Assembly (NCBI RefSeq): GCF_010983895.1
Contig: NZ_CP048836.1
Coordinates: forward strand, 620,001-684,000
From: Nitrogeniibacter mangrovi
Lineage (GTDB): Bacteria; Pseudomonadota; Gammaproteobacteria; Burkholderiales; Rhodocyclaceae
Reading direction: 5' to 3'
Length of the DNA: 64,000 nt
The position numbers and the translations under genes were made by a program. Below are positions 28,662 to 36,966 of this stretch, piece by piece. The notes beneath the pieces are model-generated. The model was given only the letters and a program-made list of their open reading frames with translations. It was not told where the DNA came from and did no database searches. Each line of letters opens with the position of its first letter. Position 1 is the stretch's first letter.

Positions 28662-29066
28662 TCAGGCCGACGCTTCGATGGATTGGCGGATATGTGCCGG
28701 GATGGGCGCGGGGCGACCGCGCCGGGTATCCAGGCACGCGATTGAGACCGTGGCGGTGAACAGGCGTTCAGTACCCCGATCGACATATTGGGAAAATTCC
28801 AGGCTGGCGCGGCGGGTGGCGTCGACCGCGGTGACGACGGTCAGGGTGTCGTCGAGGCGCGCGGGGCGCAGGTAATGGCCCTGCACCGTGCGCACCACGA
28901 AGGCCAGGCCGGTCTCGTCCATCAGGATCTGCTGGTCGAAGCCGCGCTCGCGCAGCCACTCGGTGCGGCCGCGCTCGCAAAAACGCCAGTAGTTTGCGTA
29001 ATACACAACGCCAGCGGCGTCGGTATCCTCGTAATATACCCGCAGGGTGAGACGTGATTCTTGCAC
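28662..29066 (-). CDS. ybgC: Tol-Pal-associated acyl-CoA thioesterase YbgC
   Basis: 134-residue hot-dog-fold thioesterase, the same length as E. coli YbgC. The key segment YYEDTDAAGVVYYANYWRFCER carries the catalytic Asp of the 4-hydroxybenzoyl-CoA thioesterase group. A GTG start at 29066 is chosen for length and because conserved sequence begins there; the frame stays open to 29213, so a longer product is possible. It is the first gene of the tol-pal operon, 5 bp ahead of tolQ. Confidence 0.92.
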   Translation of the reverse strand: MQESRLTLRVYYEDTDAAGVVYYANYWRFCERGRTEWLRERGFDQQILMDETGLAFVVRTVQGHYLRPARLDDTLTVVTAVDATRRASLEFSQYVDRGTERLFTATVSIACLDTRRGRPAPIPAHIRQSIEASA

Positions 29067-29249
29067 AGCATCTGCTCGAAGCCGGATGGGTCGAGGCGCT
29101 ATTGTAGCCACAAGCGATCGGGCCGTTGGCTTTGGCATTTGGTTACATTTCCTCTCAACCATGGGCGTGTGTCCGCCGGCGAGGGAAGACAGTGGTATGC
29201 TCGAACGACTCATGCGAAAGGCTTGATCGCTTCAGGAGGGAGTGCGATC

Positions 29250-30380
29250 TTGGCAGGTCCATCTAACAAACAGAAAGCATCCGGCCACAACGACGGACGC
29301 GGTCCGCGTTCCGAACTGTCGACGCTGGACTTTGCCGCCGCCGGTGGCGACGTGGCCCGTGCACTTGCCGAATGTGCGGGCAAGATGGAAGTGCACGAGG
29401 GCGGTGACGACTTCTCGTCCATCGCCGAAGAGGCGGCCGTCCTCTACGCCAATGGTCAGAACGACGCCGCCGCCGCGGTGCTGGCGGCCTTCGTCGATAG
29501 CCTTCCGATCGGGCAGGGTGAGTTCATGTGGATGATGCTCATCGACCTGTACAAGCTCACCGGCATGCGCGCCGAGTTCGACGAGCGCGTCATCGCCTAC
29601 GCGCGCAGTTTCGAAAAGTCGCCGCCGGCCTGGGACGTGGCCGACGCGCCGGCACAGAAGAGCAAATCCAGTTCCCCCTCGGTGGCCATGGGCGCGGCCC
29701 TGACCGAAGAGGTGGGCAAGCAGTTCGTGCGCGTGCGCGAGACCGCCCTCAAGCACGGCGCCGTGCGCATCGACCTGTCGCGCCTGCGCTCGGCCGACGA
29801 CGCCGGCTGCACCCTGTTTCGCGATCTGGTGGGTGCGCTGCGCGAGCAGGGGGTCACCGTCAAGCTGTCGGGCTGCGCCGCGGTGGCGGCAATGCTCGGC
29901 GGCCAGGTGACCGTCGGCCAGGCGGAGAACCGCAACATGTGGTTGCTGCTGCTCGACATGCTCCAGCACACCGACGACATGGACCGCTTCGAGGAAGTGG
30001 CGGTGGACTATGCGGTGACCTTCGAGGTCTCGCCGCCGTCGTGGGAAGCCCCTTCGATGGAGGCGATGGCAACCACCACCGACATCGAGTCCACGCCGGC
30101 CGCACCGCAGGGCTTCGCGCTCGAAGGCGAGCTGCTCGGCGCCAACGCCGAAGGCATCCGCAAGCTGGCCGCCTATGCGGCCGATCACGCCGCGGTGGAG
30201 GTCGACTGTTCGCGTCTGCGTCGTGTCGATTTCGTCGCTGCGGGGAGCCTGTTCAATGTGCTCTCGACCCTGCAGGGCCAGGGCAAGCTGGTGTCGCTGA
30301 ACCGGGTCAACGCCATGGTGGCGGCGCTGCTGCGGGTGATGGGGATCGATCAGGTCGCCCGCTTGCAAATTCAGGCATAG
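29250..30380 (+). CDS. STAS-domain protein with an internal duplication
   Basis: Predicted 376-residue soluble protein. AGGAGG (29234-29239) lies 10 bases before TTG 29250, the start I prefer. Two copies of the same layout are visible: a helical part ([15 protein letters not shown] at about 91-105; [15 protein letters not shown] at about 228-242) and STAS-like parts ([16 protein letters not shown] at about 171-186; [14 protein letters not shown] further on). STAS folds often act as anti-sigma antagonists or phospho-switch partners, but the usual phosphorylatable Ser is not obvious. It lies 73 bp upstream of hslV; function unknown. Confidence 0.78.
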   Translation: MAGPSNKQKASGHNDGRGPRSELSTLDFAAAGGDVARALAECAGKMEVHEGGDDFSSIAEEAAVLYANGQNDAAAAVLAAFVDSLPIGQGEFMWMMLIDLYKLTGMRAEFDERVIAYARSFEKSPPAWDVADAPAQKSKSSSPSVAMGAALTEEVGKQFVRVRETALKHGAVRIDLSRLRSADDAGCTLFRDLVGALREQGVTVKLSGCAAVAAMLGGQVTVGQAENRNMWLLLLDMLQHTDDMDRFEEVAVDYAVTFEVSPPSWEAPSMEAMATTTDIESTPAAPQGFALEGELLGANAEGIRKLAAYAADHAAVEVDCSRLRRVDFVAAGSLFNVLSTLQGQGKLVSLNRVNAMVAALLRVMGIDQVARLQIQA

Positions 30381-30423
30381 TCCCCAGCTAAGTAGCTCCG
30401 GGCGTCCCGCGCCCCCGTCAAAC

Positions 30424-30441
30424 CGGCCCGTGCACGGGCCG
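30424..30441. repeat. 18-bp perfect palindrome in the hslV leader
   Basis: CGGCCCGTGCACGGGCCG is fully self-complementary and ends 12 bp before the hslV ATG, next to the AGGA ribosome-binding site (30444-30447). It could be a protein-binding site or, in RNA, a hairpin beside the ribosome-binding site. No U-run follows. Confidence 0.6.
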
Positions 30442-30453
30442 TCAGGATTCATC

Positions 30454-30999
30454 ATGGAACAGTATCACGGCACCACCATCCTTTCGGTGCGGCGCGGCCG
30501 TCGCGTCGCCCTGGGCGGGGATGGGCAGGTCACATTGGGCAATATCGTCGTCAAGGGCAGCGCCCGCAAGGTCCGGCGCATCTACCAGGACCGCATCCTC
30601 GCCGGTTTCGCCGGCGGCACGGCGGATGCCTTCACCCTCTTCGAACGCTTCGAGGCCAAGCTCGAGAAGCACCAGGGCAACCTGGTGCGCAGCGCCGTCG
30701 AACTGGCCAAGGACTGGCGCACCGACCGCATGCTGCGCCGGCTCGAAGCCATGCTGGCGGTCGCCGACGAGGAGAACTCCCTCATCATCACCGGCAACGG
30801 CGACGTGCTCGAGCCGGAAAAGGGCGTGGTGGCCATCGGCAGCGGTGGTGCCTACGCCCAGTCCGCCGCGGTGGCGCTGCTGGAGAACACCGACCTGCCG
30901 CCCGAGGAAATCGTCAGCCGCGCGCTGACCATCGCCGCCGATCTGTGCATCTACACCAACCAGCACCACACCATCGAGGTGCTGGGCGGCGGGAGCTGA
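30454..30999 (+). CDS. hslV: ATP-dependent protease proteolytic subunit HslV
   Basis: 181-residue threonine protease of the HslVU (ClpYQ) complex. A six-residue propeptide (MEQYHG) precedes the N-terminal catalytic Thr in [19 protein letters not shown]. Family blocks [20 protein letters not shown] and [19 protein letters not shown] follow. ATG 30454 is favoured over the longer frame from 30430, which includes the palindrome. hslU follows after 3 bp. Confidence 0.96.
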   Translation: MEQYHGTTILSVRRGRRVALGGDGQVTLGNIVVKGSARKVRRIYQDRILAGFAGGTADAFTLFERFEAKLEKHQGNLVRSAVELAKDWRTDRMLRRLEAMLAVADEENSLIITGNGDVLEPEKGVVAIGSGGAYAQSAAVALLENTDLPPEEIVSRALTIAADLCIYTNQHHTIEVLGGGS

Positions 31000-31002
31000 A
31001 CC

Positions 31003-32337
31003 ATGACGCAAATGACCCCCCCGGAGATCGTCTCCGAACTCGACAAGCACATCGTCGGCCAGGGGCGTGCCAAGCGCGCCGTGGCCATCGCCCTGCGCAA
31101 CCGCTGGCGCCGTGCCCAGGTCGAAGAGCCGCTGCGCGGCGAGATCACCCCCAAGAACATCCTCATGATCGGCCCCACCGGGGTCGGCAAGACCGAGATC
31201 GCGCGCCGTCTCGCGCGGCTGGCCAACGCCCCCTTCATCAAGGTGGAGGCGACCAAGTTCACCGAGGTCGGCTACGTGGGCCGCGACGTGGAGACCATCA
31301 TCCGCGACCTGGTCGAGATCGCCATCAAGGACGGGCGCGAGCGCGCCATGAAGCAGGTGCAGGACCGGGCGCTCGATGCTGCCGAGGATCGGGTGCTCGA
31401 CGTGCTGCTGCCGCCGGCCCGTCCGGTCGGCTTCGGTGAGGAGCCCGCCGCCGGCAGCGATACCGCCACCCGGCAGAAATTCCGCAAGAAGCTGCGCGAG
31501 GGCGAGCTGGACGACAAGGAGATCGAGATCGAGCTCGCCCAGCCGGGCATGAGCGCCGAGATCTTCGCGCCGCCGGGCATGGAGGAGCTGACCCAGCAGC
31601 TGCAGGGCATGTTCCAGAACCTGGGCAACCAGCGCAAGAAGCAGCGCAAGCTGCCGATCAAGGAGGCGCTCAAGCTGCTCGCCGACGAGGAGGCCGCGCG
31701 CCTGGTCAATGACGAGGAACTCAAGACCACGGCGGTGCAGGCGGTGGAGCAGAACGGCATCGTCTTCCTCGACGAGATCGACAAGGTGGCCGCGCGCGCC
31801 GAGACCCAGGGCGCGGACGTCTCCCGCCAGGGGGTGCAGCGCGATCTGTTGCCGCTGGTCGAGGGCACCACGGTGAGCACCAAGTACGGCATGATCAAGA
31901 CCGATCACATCCTGTTCATCGCCAGCGGCGCCTTCCACCTGTCCCGGCCCAGCGACCTCATTCCGGAACTGCAGGGCCGTTTCCCCATCCGGGTCGAGCT
32001 CGATTCGCTCTCGGTGGAGGACTTCGAGCGCATCCTCACCAGCACCGACGCCTGCCTCACGCGCCAGTACGAGGCGCTGCTGGACACCGAAGGGGTGGCG
32101 GTGGACTTCACCGACGCCGGCATCCGGCGCCTGGCCGAGATCGCCTACCAGGTGAACGAGCGCACCGAGAACATCGGCGCGCGGCGCCTGTACACGGTGA
32201 TGGAAAAGCTGCTCGAGGAAGTGTCCTTCGAGGCGGGCAAGGCGGGCCTGGACCGGATCACCGTCGATCCGGCCTATGTGGACGCGCGCCTCGAGACCGT
32301 GGCCGAAAGCGAGGATCTGGCGCGCTACGTGTTGTGA
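31003..32337 (+). CDS. hslU: ATP-dependent protease ATPase subunit HslU
   Basis: 444-residue AAA+ unfoldase that feeds HslV. Walker A GPTGVGKT is at about 57-64, the intermediate domain spans roughly 110-240, Walker B is IVFLDEIDK, and the C-terminal tail EDLARYVL docks into HslV. Size and start [20 protein letters not shown] are typical. Two hairpins lie just after the stop. Confidence 0.97.
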   Translation: MTQMTPPEIVSELDKHIVGQGRAKRAVAIALRNRWRRAQVEEPLRGEITPKNILMIGPTGVGKTEIARRLARLANAPFIKVEATKFTEVGYVGRDVETIIRDLVEIAIKDGRERAMKQVQDRALDAAEDRVLDVLLPPARPVGFGEEPAAGSDTATRQKFRKKLREGELDDKEIEIELAQPGMSAEIFAPPGMEELTQQLQGMFQNLGNQRKKQRKLPIKEALKLLADEEAARLVNDEELKTTAVQAVEQNGIVFLDEIDKVAARAETQGADVSRQGVQRDLLPLVEGTTVSTKYGMIKTDHILFIASGAFHLSRPSDLIPELQGRFPIRVELDSLSVEDFERILTSTDACLTRQYEALLDTEGVAVDFTDAGIRRLAEIAYQVNERTENIGARRLYTVMEKLLEEVSFEAGKAGLDRITVDPAYVDARLETVAESEDLARYVL

Positions 32338-32358
32338 CGGACGGCCGGGCGCCACGCA

Positions 32359-32433
32359 AACGGTCGCCGAGATGGCGACCGTTGTCCAGGGCGCTCCGCC
32401 GTCGCCCGGATGCCGCGCAGCGGCATCCGGGCG
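32359..32433. terminator. Two perfect hairpins after hslU
   Basis: AACGGTCGCC/GGCGACCGTT with a 5-base loop (32359-32383) is followed by CGCCCGGATGCCGC/GCGGCATCCGGGCG with a 3-base loop (32403-32433). The first is followed by GTCC and the second by TCATCG, so neither has a strong U-tract. They probably end or stabilise the hslVU transcript, and separate it from the convergent PEP-CTERM gene. Confidence 0.55.
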
Positions 32434-32490
32434 TCATCGTGCCGAGTGCGTGCAGCCTTTCCTGGAGTCGGACCTGCGGCCTTCGTCCTG

Positions 32491-33108
32491 TCAGCGTCGG
32501 CGTTTCGGCGCCCACGAGAGCAGGGTCAGGCCAGCCAGCAGCATTGCCCACACGGTGGGTTCCGGCACGACGCTGATCGTCGAGCCCGGCGACATCGAAC
32601 CGTCGCTCAGGGTGAGTTGACCGTGCGGGGACAGTGCGATGCTGCCGCCGGCCTGCGCGGCCGGACCGCCGTCTCCCGACCGGGTGGCATCGCTCCACAG
32701 CGTGAGCCGACTTCCCGGTGACAGTGCGATGCCGTCACCGGCCAGTGCGACAGGGCCGCTATCTGTCCATCGGATGGTATCGCCCGAGTGGGTGGGCGGC
32801 ACGCCAAGGGAAATGGCGCCATCGGCGCTGAGCCTGCCCGCAACGTTGATCTGTAAAGCATCCAGCATGATCGCAGGCGCCCTCAGCGTCGCGTCGATCA
32901 CTTCGATGCGGGTGTCGGAGTGCACCCAGATGGATTCGTCGGCACTCAGCGCATTGCCGTCGAGCACGAGGTCGCCGCTGCAGGCGATGCGCGTGTTGGC
33001 CCCGTCGATGAAACTCAGGTCGCCGTCGCACGACAAGGGGTCGGCATGGGCCGGGGCCATGGTCAGGGCGAGGCCGGTAGCGAGGGCGAGCAAGTGTCCG
33101 GTGTTCAT
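32491..33108 (-). CDS. PEP-CTERM sorting domain protein (beta-rich)
   Basis: Predicted 205-residue secreted protein. An N-terminal signal peptide ends near APAHA. The body is rich in short beta-type repeats, such as GIALSPGSRLTLWSD and SIALSPHGQLTLSDG. The C-terminus has VPEP, a hydrophobic helix (TVWAMLLAGLTLLSW) and a basic tail PKRRR, the tripartite PEP-CTERM signal recognised by an exosortase. ATG 33108 gives the signal peptide directly. It is isolated between hslU and an AEC transporter. The function of the mature protein is unknown; a surface or matrix role is inferred from the sorting signal. Confidence 0.85.
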   Translation of the reverse strand: MNTGHLLALATGLALTMAPAHADPLSCDGDLSFIDGANTRIACSGDLVLDGNALSADESIWVHSDTRIEVIDATLRAPAIMLDALQINVAGRLSADGAISLGVPPTHSGDTIRWTDSGPVALAGDGIALSPGSRLTLWSDATRSGDGGPAAQAGGSIALSPHGQLTLSDGSMSPGSTISVVPEPTVWAMLLAGLTLLSWAPKRRR

Positions 33109-33282
33109 GGGGGTGTCTCCGATGCCAAGGTGGTGTCCCATCGTACTATGCTCGATGCATGTTTCCAGAGTGTGCGGCCCGGGTGCCCCGTTCGGCCTAT
33201 CCATACGGACAATCCCCGCTGTCGTGGCGGTTGACGTGCACGTACAATCAAGGCCACGTTGTCTTCACCCGCGAACGCTCCC

Positions 33283-34158
33283 ATGCTCCTGCGCATCGTC
33301 TCCATCCTCTTTCCGCTGTTCTCCATCGTGGCCCTGGGCTATTTCGTGGGGCGTCGTTTCCGTCCCGATCTGGCCCATGCGAACAAGCTCAACATGGATG
33401 TGTTCGTGCCCGCGCTGGTGTTCGCCGCGCTCGCCAGCCGACCGTTCCGGCCGGAGAACGACATCCCGCTGCTGCTGGCCACGCTGGTGATGGTGGTGGG
33501 TTCCGGGCTGGCGGCGTGGGTGCTGGCGCGGTTGCTGAAGATCGATCCCAAGACCCTGGTGCCGCCGGTGATGTTCAACAACTGCGGCAACCTCGGTCTG
33601 CCGCTGGCGGTGCTGGCCTTCGGCGACAAGGCGCTGGCGCCGATGGTGGTGATGTTCATGGCCTCGAACCTGATGCACTTCTCCTTCGGCGCCTGGCTGC
33701 TCGACCACCGGGTGCGCATGGTCACGATCTGGAAGGTGCCCTCGGTGCTGGCGACCTTCGCCGGGCTGGCCGTGGGCATGCTCGGCATCCCGGTGTGGGA
33801 GCCCCTGCTGGTGTCCATCAAGATGGTGGGCGACATCGCCATCCCGCTGATGCTGATCGGCCTCGGCGTGCGCCTGAGCGACTCCAGGATCTCCTCGGTG
33901 CGCCTCGGCCTGCTGGGCGCGGTGGCGCGCCCGCTGGTGGGCATGGCGATCGCCGCGGTGCTGCTGATGCTGTTCGACTTCCCGCCGCTGCAAAAGGCAC
34001 TGATCCTGGTGTTCGGTGCGCTGCCGCCGGCGGTGCTCAACTTCATCTTCGCCGAACGCTACGGCCAGGAGCCGGAGAAGGTGGCCTCCATGGTGCTGAT
34101 CGGCAACGTGGCGGCGTTGCTGTTCCTGTCTGTCGCCCTGGCGCTGGTGCTGCCCTGA
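33283..34158 (+). CDS. AEC (auxin efflux carrier) family transporter
   Basis: About 291-residue membrane protein with some ten helices in two inverted halves. Conserved features are VPALVFAALASRPF, MFNNCGNLGLPLAVLAFG (the crossing helix with an Asn-Pro-type break) and ALPPAVLNFIFAERYG near the C-terminus. The ATG 33283 start is chosen; an in-frame TTG at 33259 is possible. AEC proteins export organic acids or other small anions; substrate unknown. Nothing nearby identifies one. Confidence 0.85.
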   Translation: MLLRIVSILFPLFSIVALGYFVGRRFRPDLAHANKLNMDVFVPALVFAALASRPFRPENDIPLLLATLVMVVGSGLAAWVLARLLKIDPKTLVPPVMFNNCGNLGLPLAVLAFGDKALAPMVVMFMASNLMHFSFGAWLLDHRVRMVTIWKVPSVLATFAGLAVGMLGIPVWEPLLVSIKMVGDIAIPLMLIGLGVRLSDSRISSVRLGLLGAVARPLVGMAIAAVLLMLFDFPPLQKALILVFGALPPAVLNFIFAERYGQEPEKVASMVLIGNVAALLFLSVALALVLP

Positions 34159-34253
34159 GTCGCGCTGGCGTGGGCGGCCGGGGACGCGCATTTGCTTACG
34201 CTTTGCCTCTTGTCGGCCCGGCAGGTGGCTGGGATCATGCCTGCACGAGCATT

Positions 34254-34272
34254 GCAGGGTGTGTGACCCTGC
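34254..34272. repeat. Small inverted repeat upstream of the dodecin-like gene
   Basis: GCAGGGT and ACCCTGC flank a 5-base loop, 22 bp upstream of the start at 34295. It could be a leader hairpin or the end of the preceding transporter transcript. The rest of the 136-bp gap shows nothing clear. Confidence 0.4.
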
Positions 34273-34294
34273 GGGCAGTATCGGAGAATGATCC

Positions 34295-34492
34295 ATGCCA
34301 GAGGCACAAGTGACCGAAGTGGTGGCCGAATCGGCGCAAAGCTTCGAGGACGCCATCCGCACCGCCATGGCGCAGGCCCGGGCGCGCCTGACCAATGTCT
34401 GTGGCGCCTGGGTGCGGCGTCAGCGGCGCGTGGTCAGTGGCGGGCTCGTTGCCTACCAGGTGGCCGTCCAGGTGGCGTTCATGCCGGTGTGA
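34295..34492 (+). CDS. Dodecin-like small protein
   Basis: 65-residue protein. The layout SFEDAIRTAMAQARARLTNV then QRRVVSGGLVAYQVAVQVAF matches the dodecin fold (one helix packed on a three-stranded sheet), a dodecameric flavin-binding protein family of the same size. A Trp follows the helix, though its spacing differs by a few residues from the flavin-stacking Trp of known dodecins. GGAG lies 8 bases before the ATG. The likely role is flavin storage or buffering; ligand binding is an inference. Confidence 0.72.
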   Translation: MPEAQVTEVVAESAQSFEDAIRTAMAQARARLTNVCGAWVRRQRRVVSGGLVAYQVAVQVAFMPV

Positions 34493-34514
34493 GGCCGGCT
34501 GGTCGCCGACATGC

Positions 34515-34538
34515 AACGGGGCGCCCAGGCGCCCCGTT
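34515..34538. terminator. Hairpin between convergent dodecin-like and gor genes
   Basis: AACGGGGCGCC pairs with GGCGCCCCGTT around two bases, an 11-bp perfect repeat lying between the convergent stops at 34492 and 34559. There is no strong U-run, but location and strength suggest a shared terminator. Confidence 0.6.
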
Positions 34539-34558
34539 GGCGTTGACGGCGGGCGGCC

Positions 34559-35917
34559 TCAGCCGCCGCGCGGGGTGCGCATCAGCACCAGTTCCTCGGC
34601 GGCGGTCGGGTGCACCGCCAGCGTCCGGTCCAGGTCGGCCTTGGTGGCCCCCAGGGTGATGGCGATGGCCAGGGCCTGGATGATCTCGCCGGAATCGGCG
34701 CCGATCAGGTGGGCGCCGAGCACGGTGTCCGAATCGGCGTCCACCACCAGTTTCATGTAGGCGCGTTCGGCGCGGCCGGCCAGGGTGTGCTTCATGGGGC
34801 GGAAGTCGGCCTCGAACACGGTGACCGCGTGCCCGGCGGCGGTGGCCGCCGCCTCGCTCAGGCCGATGGTGCCGATGGGCGGCTGGCTGAACACCGCGGT
34901 GGCGATCAGTCGATGGTCGATCACGCGCGGTGTGTCGCCGAACACCGATTCGGCGAAGGCGCGGCCCTCGGCGATGGCCACCGGGGTGAGGGCGGCACGG
35001 CCGGTGACATCGCCCACGGCGTAGATGTGCGCCACCGAGGTGCGCGAGTCCGCGCTCACCACAATGGCGCCGGTGCGCGCATCGACCTCCACCCCAGCGG
35101 CCTCCAGCCCCAGCCCGGCGGTGTTGGGATGCCGCCCCAGGGCGTTGAGCACCGCGTCGGCCTCGACCGTGCGCCCGTCCTTGGCATGGCAGCGGATGCC
35201 GTTGGGGGTGCGTTCGATCTTCTCCGGTTCGAACCCGTGCGCCAGGGTGATGCCCCGGTCCGCCATGGCGGTGGCCAGGCGGGTGCGGATGTCGGTGTCG
35301 AAGCCGCGCAGGGGCAGATCGGCGCGGTAGGCCATGGTGACCTCGGTGCCGAAGCCGGCGAAGATGCCGGCGAACTCCACTGCGATGTAGCCGGCGCCGA
35401 GCACCAGCAGGCGGCGCGGCTGCTCTTGCAGATCGAGCAGCTGGTTGGAGTCGATGGCCAGCTCGAGCCCGTCGATGGGCGGATGGCTGGGCGCGCCGCC
35501 GGTGGCGATGAGGATGTGCCGCGCGCTGACCCGGCGATCGCCCACCGCCACGGTGTGCGCATCGACGAGGGTGGCCCGGCCTTCGAGCAGGGTGACGCCG
35601 GCGTTGGCGATCATGGTCCGGTAGATGCCCTCGAGGCGCGCGGTCTCGGCGTTCTTGGCCTGCACCAGGCGGGTGAGGTCGAAGTCGGGCGGCACCACCG
35701 TCCACCCGTAGCCGGCCGCGTCGGCGAAGGCGTCGGCGAACTGGGCCGCGTACATCATCAGCTTCTTGGGCACGCAGCCCCGGATGACGCAGGTGCCGCC
35801 GACCCGGTCGCCCTCGCAGATGGCCACCTTGGCGCCCAGGGCCGCGGCGCGGCGGCTGGCGGCCACGCCGCCGGAGCCGGCGCCGATGGTGACGAGGTCG
35901 TAGTCGTAGCTGCGCAT
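34559..35917 (-). CDS. gor: Glutathione-disulfide reductase
   Basis: 452-residue FAD-dependent disulfide reductase. The FAD-binding start is VTIGAGSGGVAASRRAAALGA, the redox-active disulfide is C-x4-C in GGTCVIRGCVPKKL, the NADPH-binding region is LGAGYIAVEFAGIFAGFG, and the C-terminal acid-base pair is in HPTAAEELV. The CVIRGC wording and overall layout fit glutathione reductase rather than lipoamide dehydrogenase or mercuric reductase. The start at 35917 is clear; the frame open to 36772 is antisense to the next gene. Confidence 0.92.
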   Translation of the reverse strand: MRSYDYDLVTIGAGSGGVAASRRAAALGAKVAICEGDRVGGTCVIRGCVPKKLMMYAAQFADAFADAAGYGWTVVPPDFDLTRLVQAKNAETARLEGIYRTMIANAGVTLLEGRATLVDAHTVAVGDRRVSARHILIATGGAPSHPPIDGLELAIDSNQLLDLQEQPRRLLVLGAGYIAVEFAGIFAGFGTEVTMAYRADLPLRGFDTDIRTRLATAMADRGITLAHGFEPEKIERTPNGIRCHAKDGRTVEADAVLNALGRHPNTAGLGLEAAGVEVDARTGAIVVSADSRTSVAHIYAVGDVTGRAALTPVAIAEGRAFAESVFGDTPRVIDHRLIATAVFSQPPIGTIGLSEAAATAAGHAVTVFEADFRPMKHTLAGRAERAYMKLVVDADSDTVLGAHLIGADSGEIIQALAIAITLGATKADLDRTLAVHPTAAEELVLMRTPRGG

Positions 35918-36038
35918 GACGGTCTCCACGTGTCGGAATGTGGACGAGTGTAGCAGTCGCCGCGTGGCGGGGTGCGCGGCGGCGCGCGGGCGGTTACCAT
36001 GGCGCGGTTTGCCCCATTTTCCAGCCGAGGACATCCGC

Positions 36039-36959
36039 ATGGCCGCCGCCAGCCTGCTTGCCCTGATCGACGATATCGCCACCCTGCTCGACGACGTGTC
36101 GGTGCTCACCAAGGTGGCCGCCAAGAAGACCGCGGGTGTGCTCGGCGACGACCTGGCGGTCAACGCCGAGCAGGTCACCGGGGTGCGCGCCGACCGCGAA
36201 CTGCCCGTGGTGTGGGCGGTGTTCAAGGGCTCGCTCCGCAACAAGGCCATCCTCGTGCCGGCGGCGCTGGCGGTCAGCGCGGTGGCGCCGTGGATCATCC
36301 TGCCCCTGCTCATGCTCGGCGGCGCCTTCCTGTGCTTCGAGGGCTTCGAGAAGCTGCTGCACGCCTTCACCCACCGCGACCAGAAGCAGGCGCACCGGGC
36401 GCAACTCGTCAAGGCGGTGGCGGACCCGAAGGTCGACCTGATCGCCTTCGAGCGCAGGAAGATCCGCGGTGCGATCCGCACCGACTTCATCCTCTCGGGG
36501 GAGATCATCGTGATCACGCTCGGGGTGGTGGCCGAGGCCGACTTCGTCACCCGGCTGGTGGTGCTCGCCGGGGTGGCGGTACTCATGACCGCCGGCGTGT
36601 ATGGCGTGGTGGCCGCCATCGTCAAGCTCGACGACCTGGGCCTGTGGCTGCGCACCCAGTCCGGCGCCATGACCCGACGCATCGGCGCCGCGATCGTGAT
36701 GGCCGCGCCGTGGCTGATGCGTACCCTGTCGGTGCTCGGCACGGCGGCCATGTTCCTCGTCGGCGGCGGCATCGTCGCCCATGCCGTGCCGGTGCTCCAT
36801 CACGGCGTGGATCACCTCGCCGCGCAGGCCGGCGGCCTGTGGGTGGCGGTGCTGCCGGTGGTGCTCAACGCCCTCGGCGGCATCGTCCTCGGTGCCCTGG
36901 CGGTGGCGCTGGTGAGCCTGGGGCGCACGCTCTTCTCGCGTTTCGCCGCGGCGGACTGA
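36039..36959 (+). CDS. DUF808 (YedI-like) inner-membrane protein
   Basis: 306-residue membrane protein with about six to seven helices. It begins MAAASLLALIDDIATLLDDVSVLTKVAAKKTAG, the characteristic DUF808 opening, and carries LLMLGGAFLCFEGFEKLLH. The function of this widespread family is not known. It is convergent with the TIR-WD40 gene, leaving only 7 bp between stops. The start ATG 36039 matches the family; the open frame upstream overlaps gor. Confidence 0.9.
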   Translation: MAAASLLALIDDIATLLDDVSVLTKVAAKKTAGVLGDDLAVNAEQVTGVRADRELPVVWAVFKGSLRNKAILVPAALAVSAVAPWIILPLLMLGGAFLCFEGFEKLLHAFTHRDQKQAHRAQLVKAVADPKVDLIAFERRKIRGAIRTDFILSGEIIVITLGVVAEADFVTRLVVLAGVAVLMTAGVYGVVAAIVKLDDLGLWLRTQSGAMTRRIGAAIVMAAPWLMRTLSVLGTAAMFLVGGGIVAHAVPVLHHGVDHLAAQAGGLWVAVLPVVLNALGGIVLGALAVALVSLGRTLFSRFAAAD

Positions 36960-36966
36960 GGCGGCC

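Noticed and set aside
25774-28875. A 1033-codon open frame on the plus strand across the tol genes
   Set aside because: It is antisense to ybgC, tolQ, tolR, tolA and tolB, and its product has low-complexity Arg/Gly/His composition from GC-rich third positions. The minus-strand genes are unmistakable.
33109-33200. Sigma-54 site upstream of the second PEP-CTERM gene
   Set aside because: The nearest look-alike, TGGGACACCACCTTGG on the minus strand, has wrong spacing between the GG and GC elements.
33229-33248. TTGACG and TACAAT as a promoter for the AEC gene
   Set aside because: Only 6 bp separate them; a promoter needs about 16-18 bp. TACAAT alone is not enough.
34559-36772. Extended 737-residue form of glutathione reductase
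   Set aside because: The added N-terminus is antisense to the DUF808 gene; the FAD-binding start at 35917 is the normal family start.
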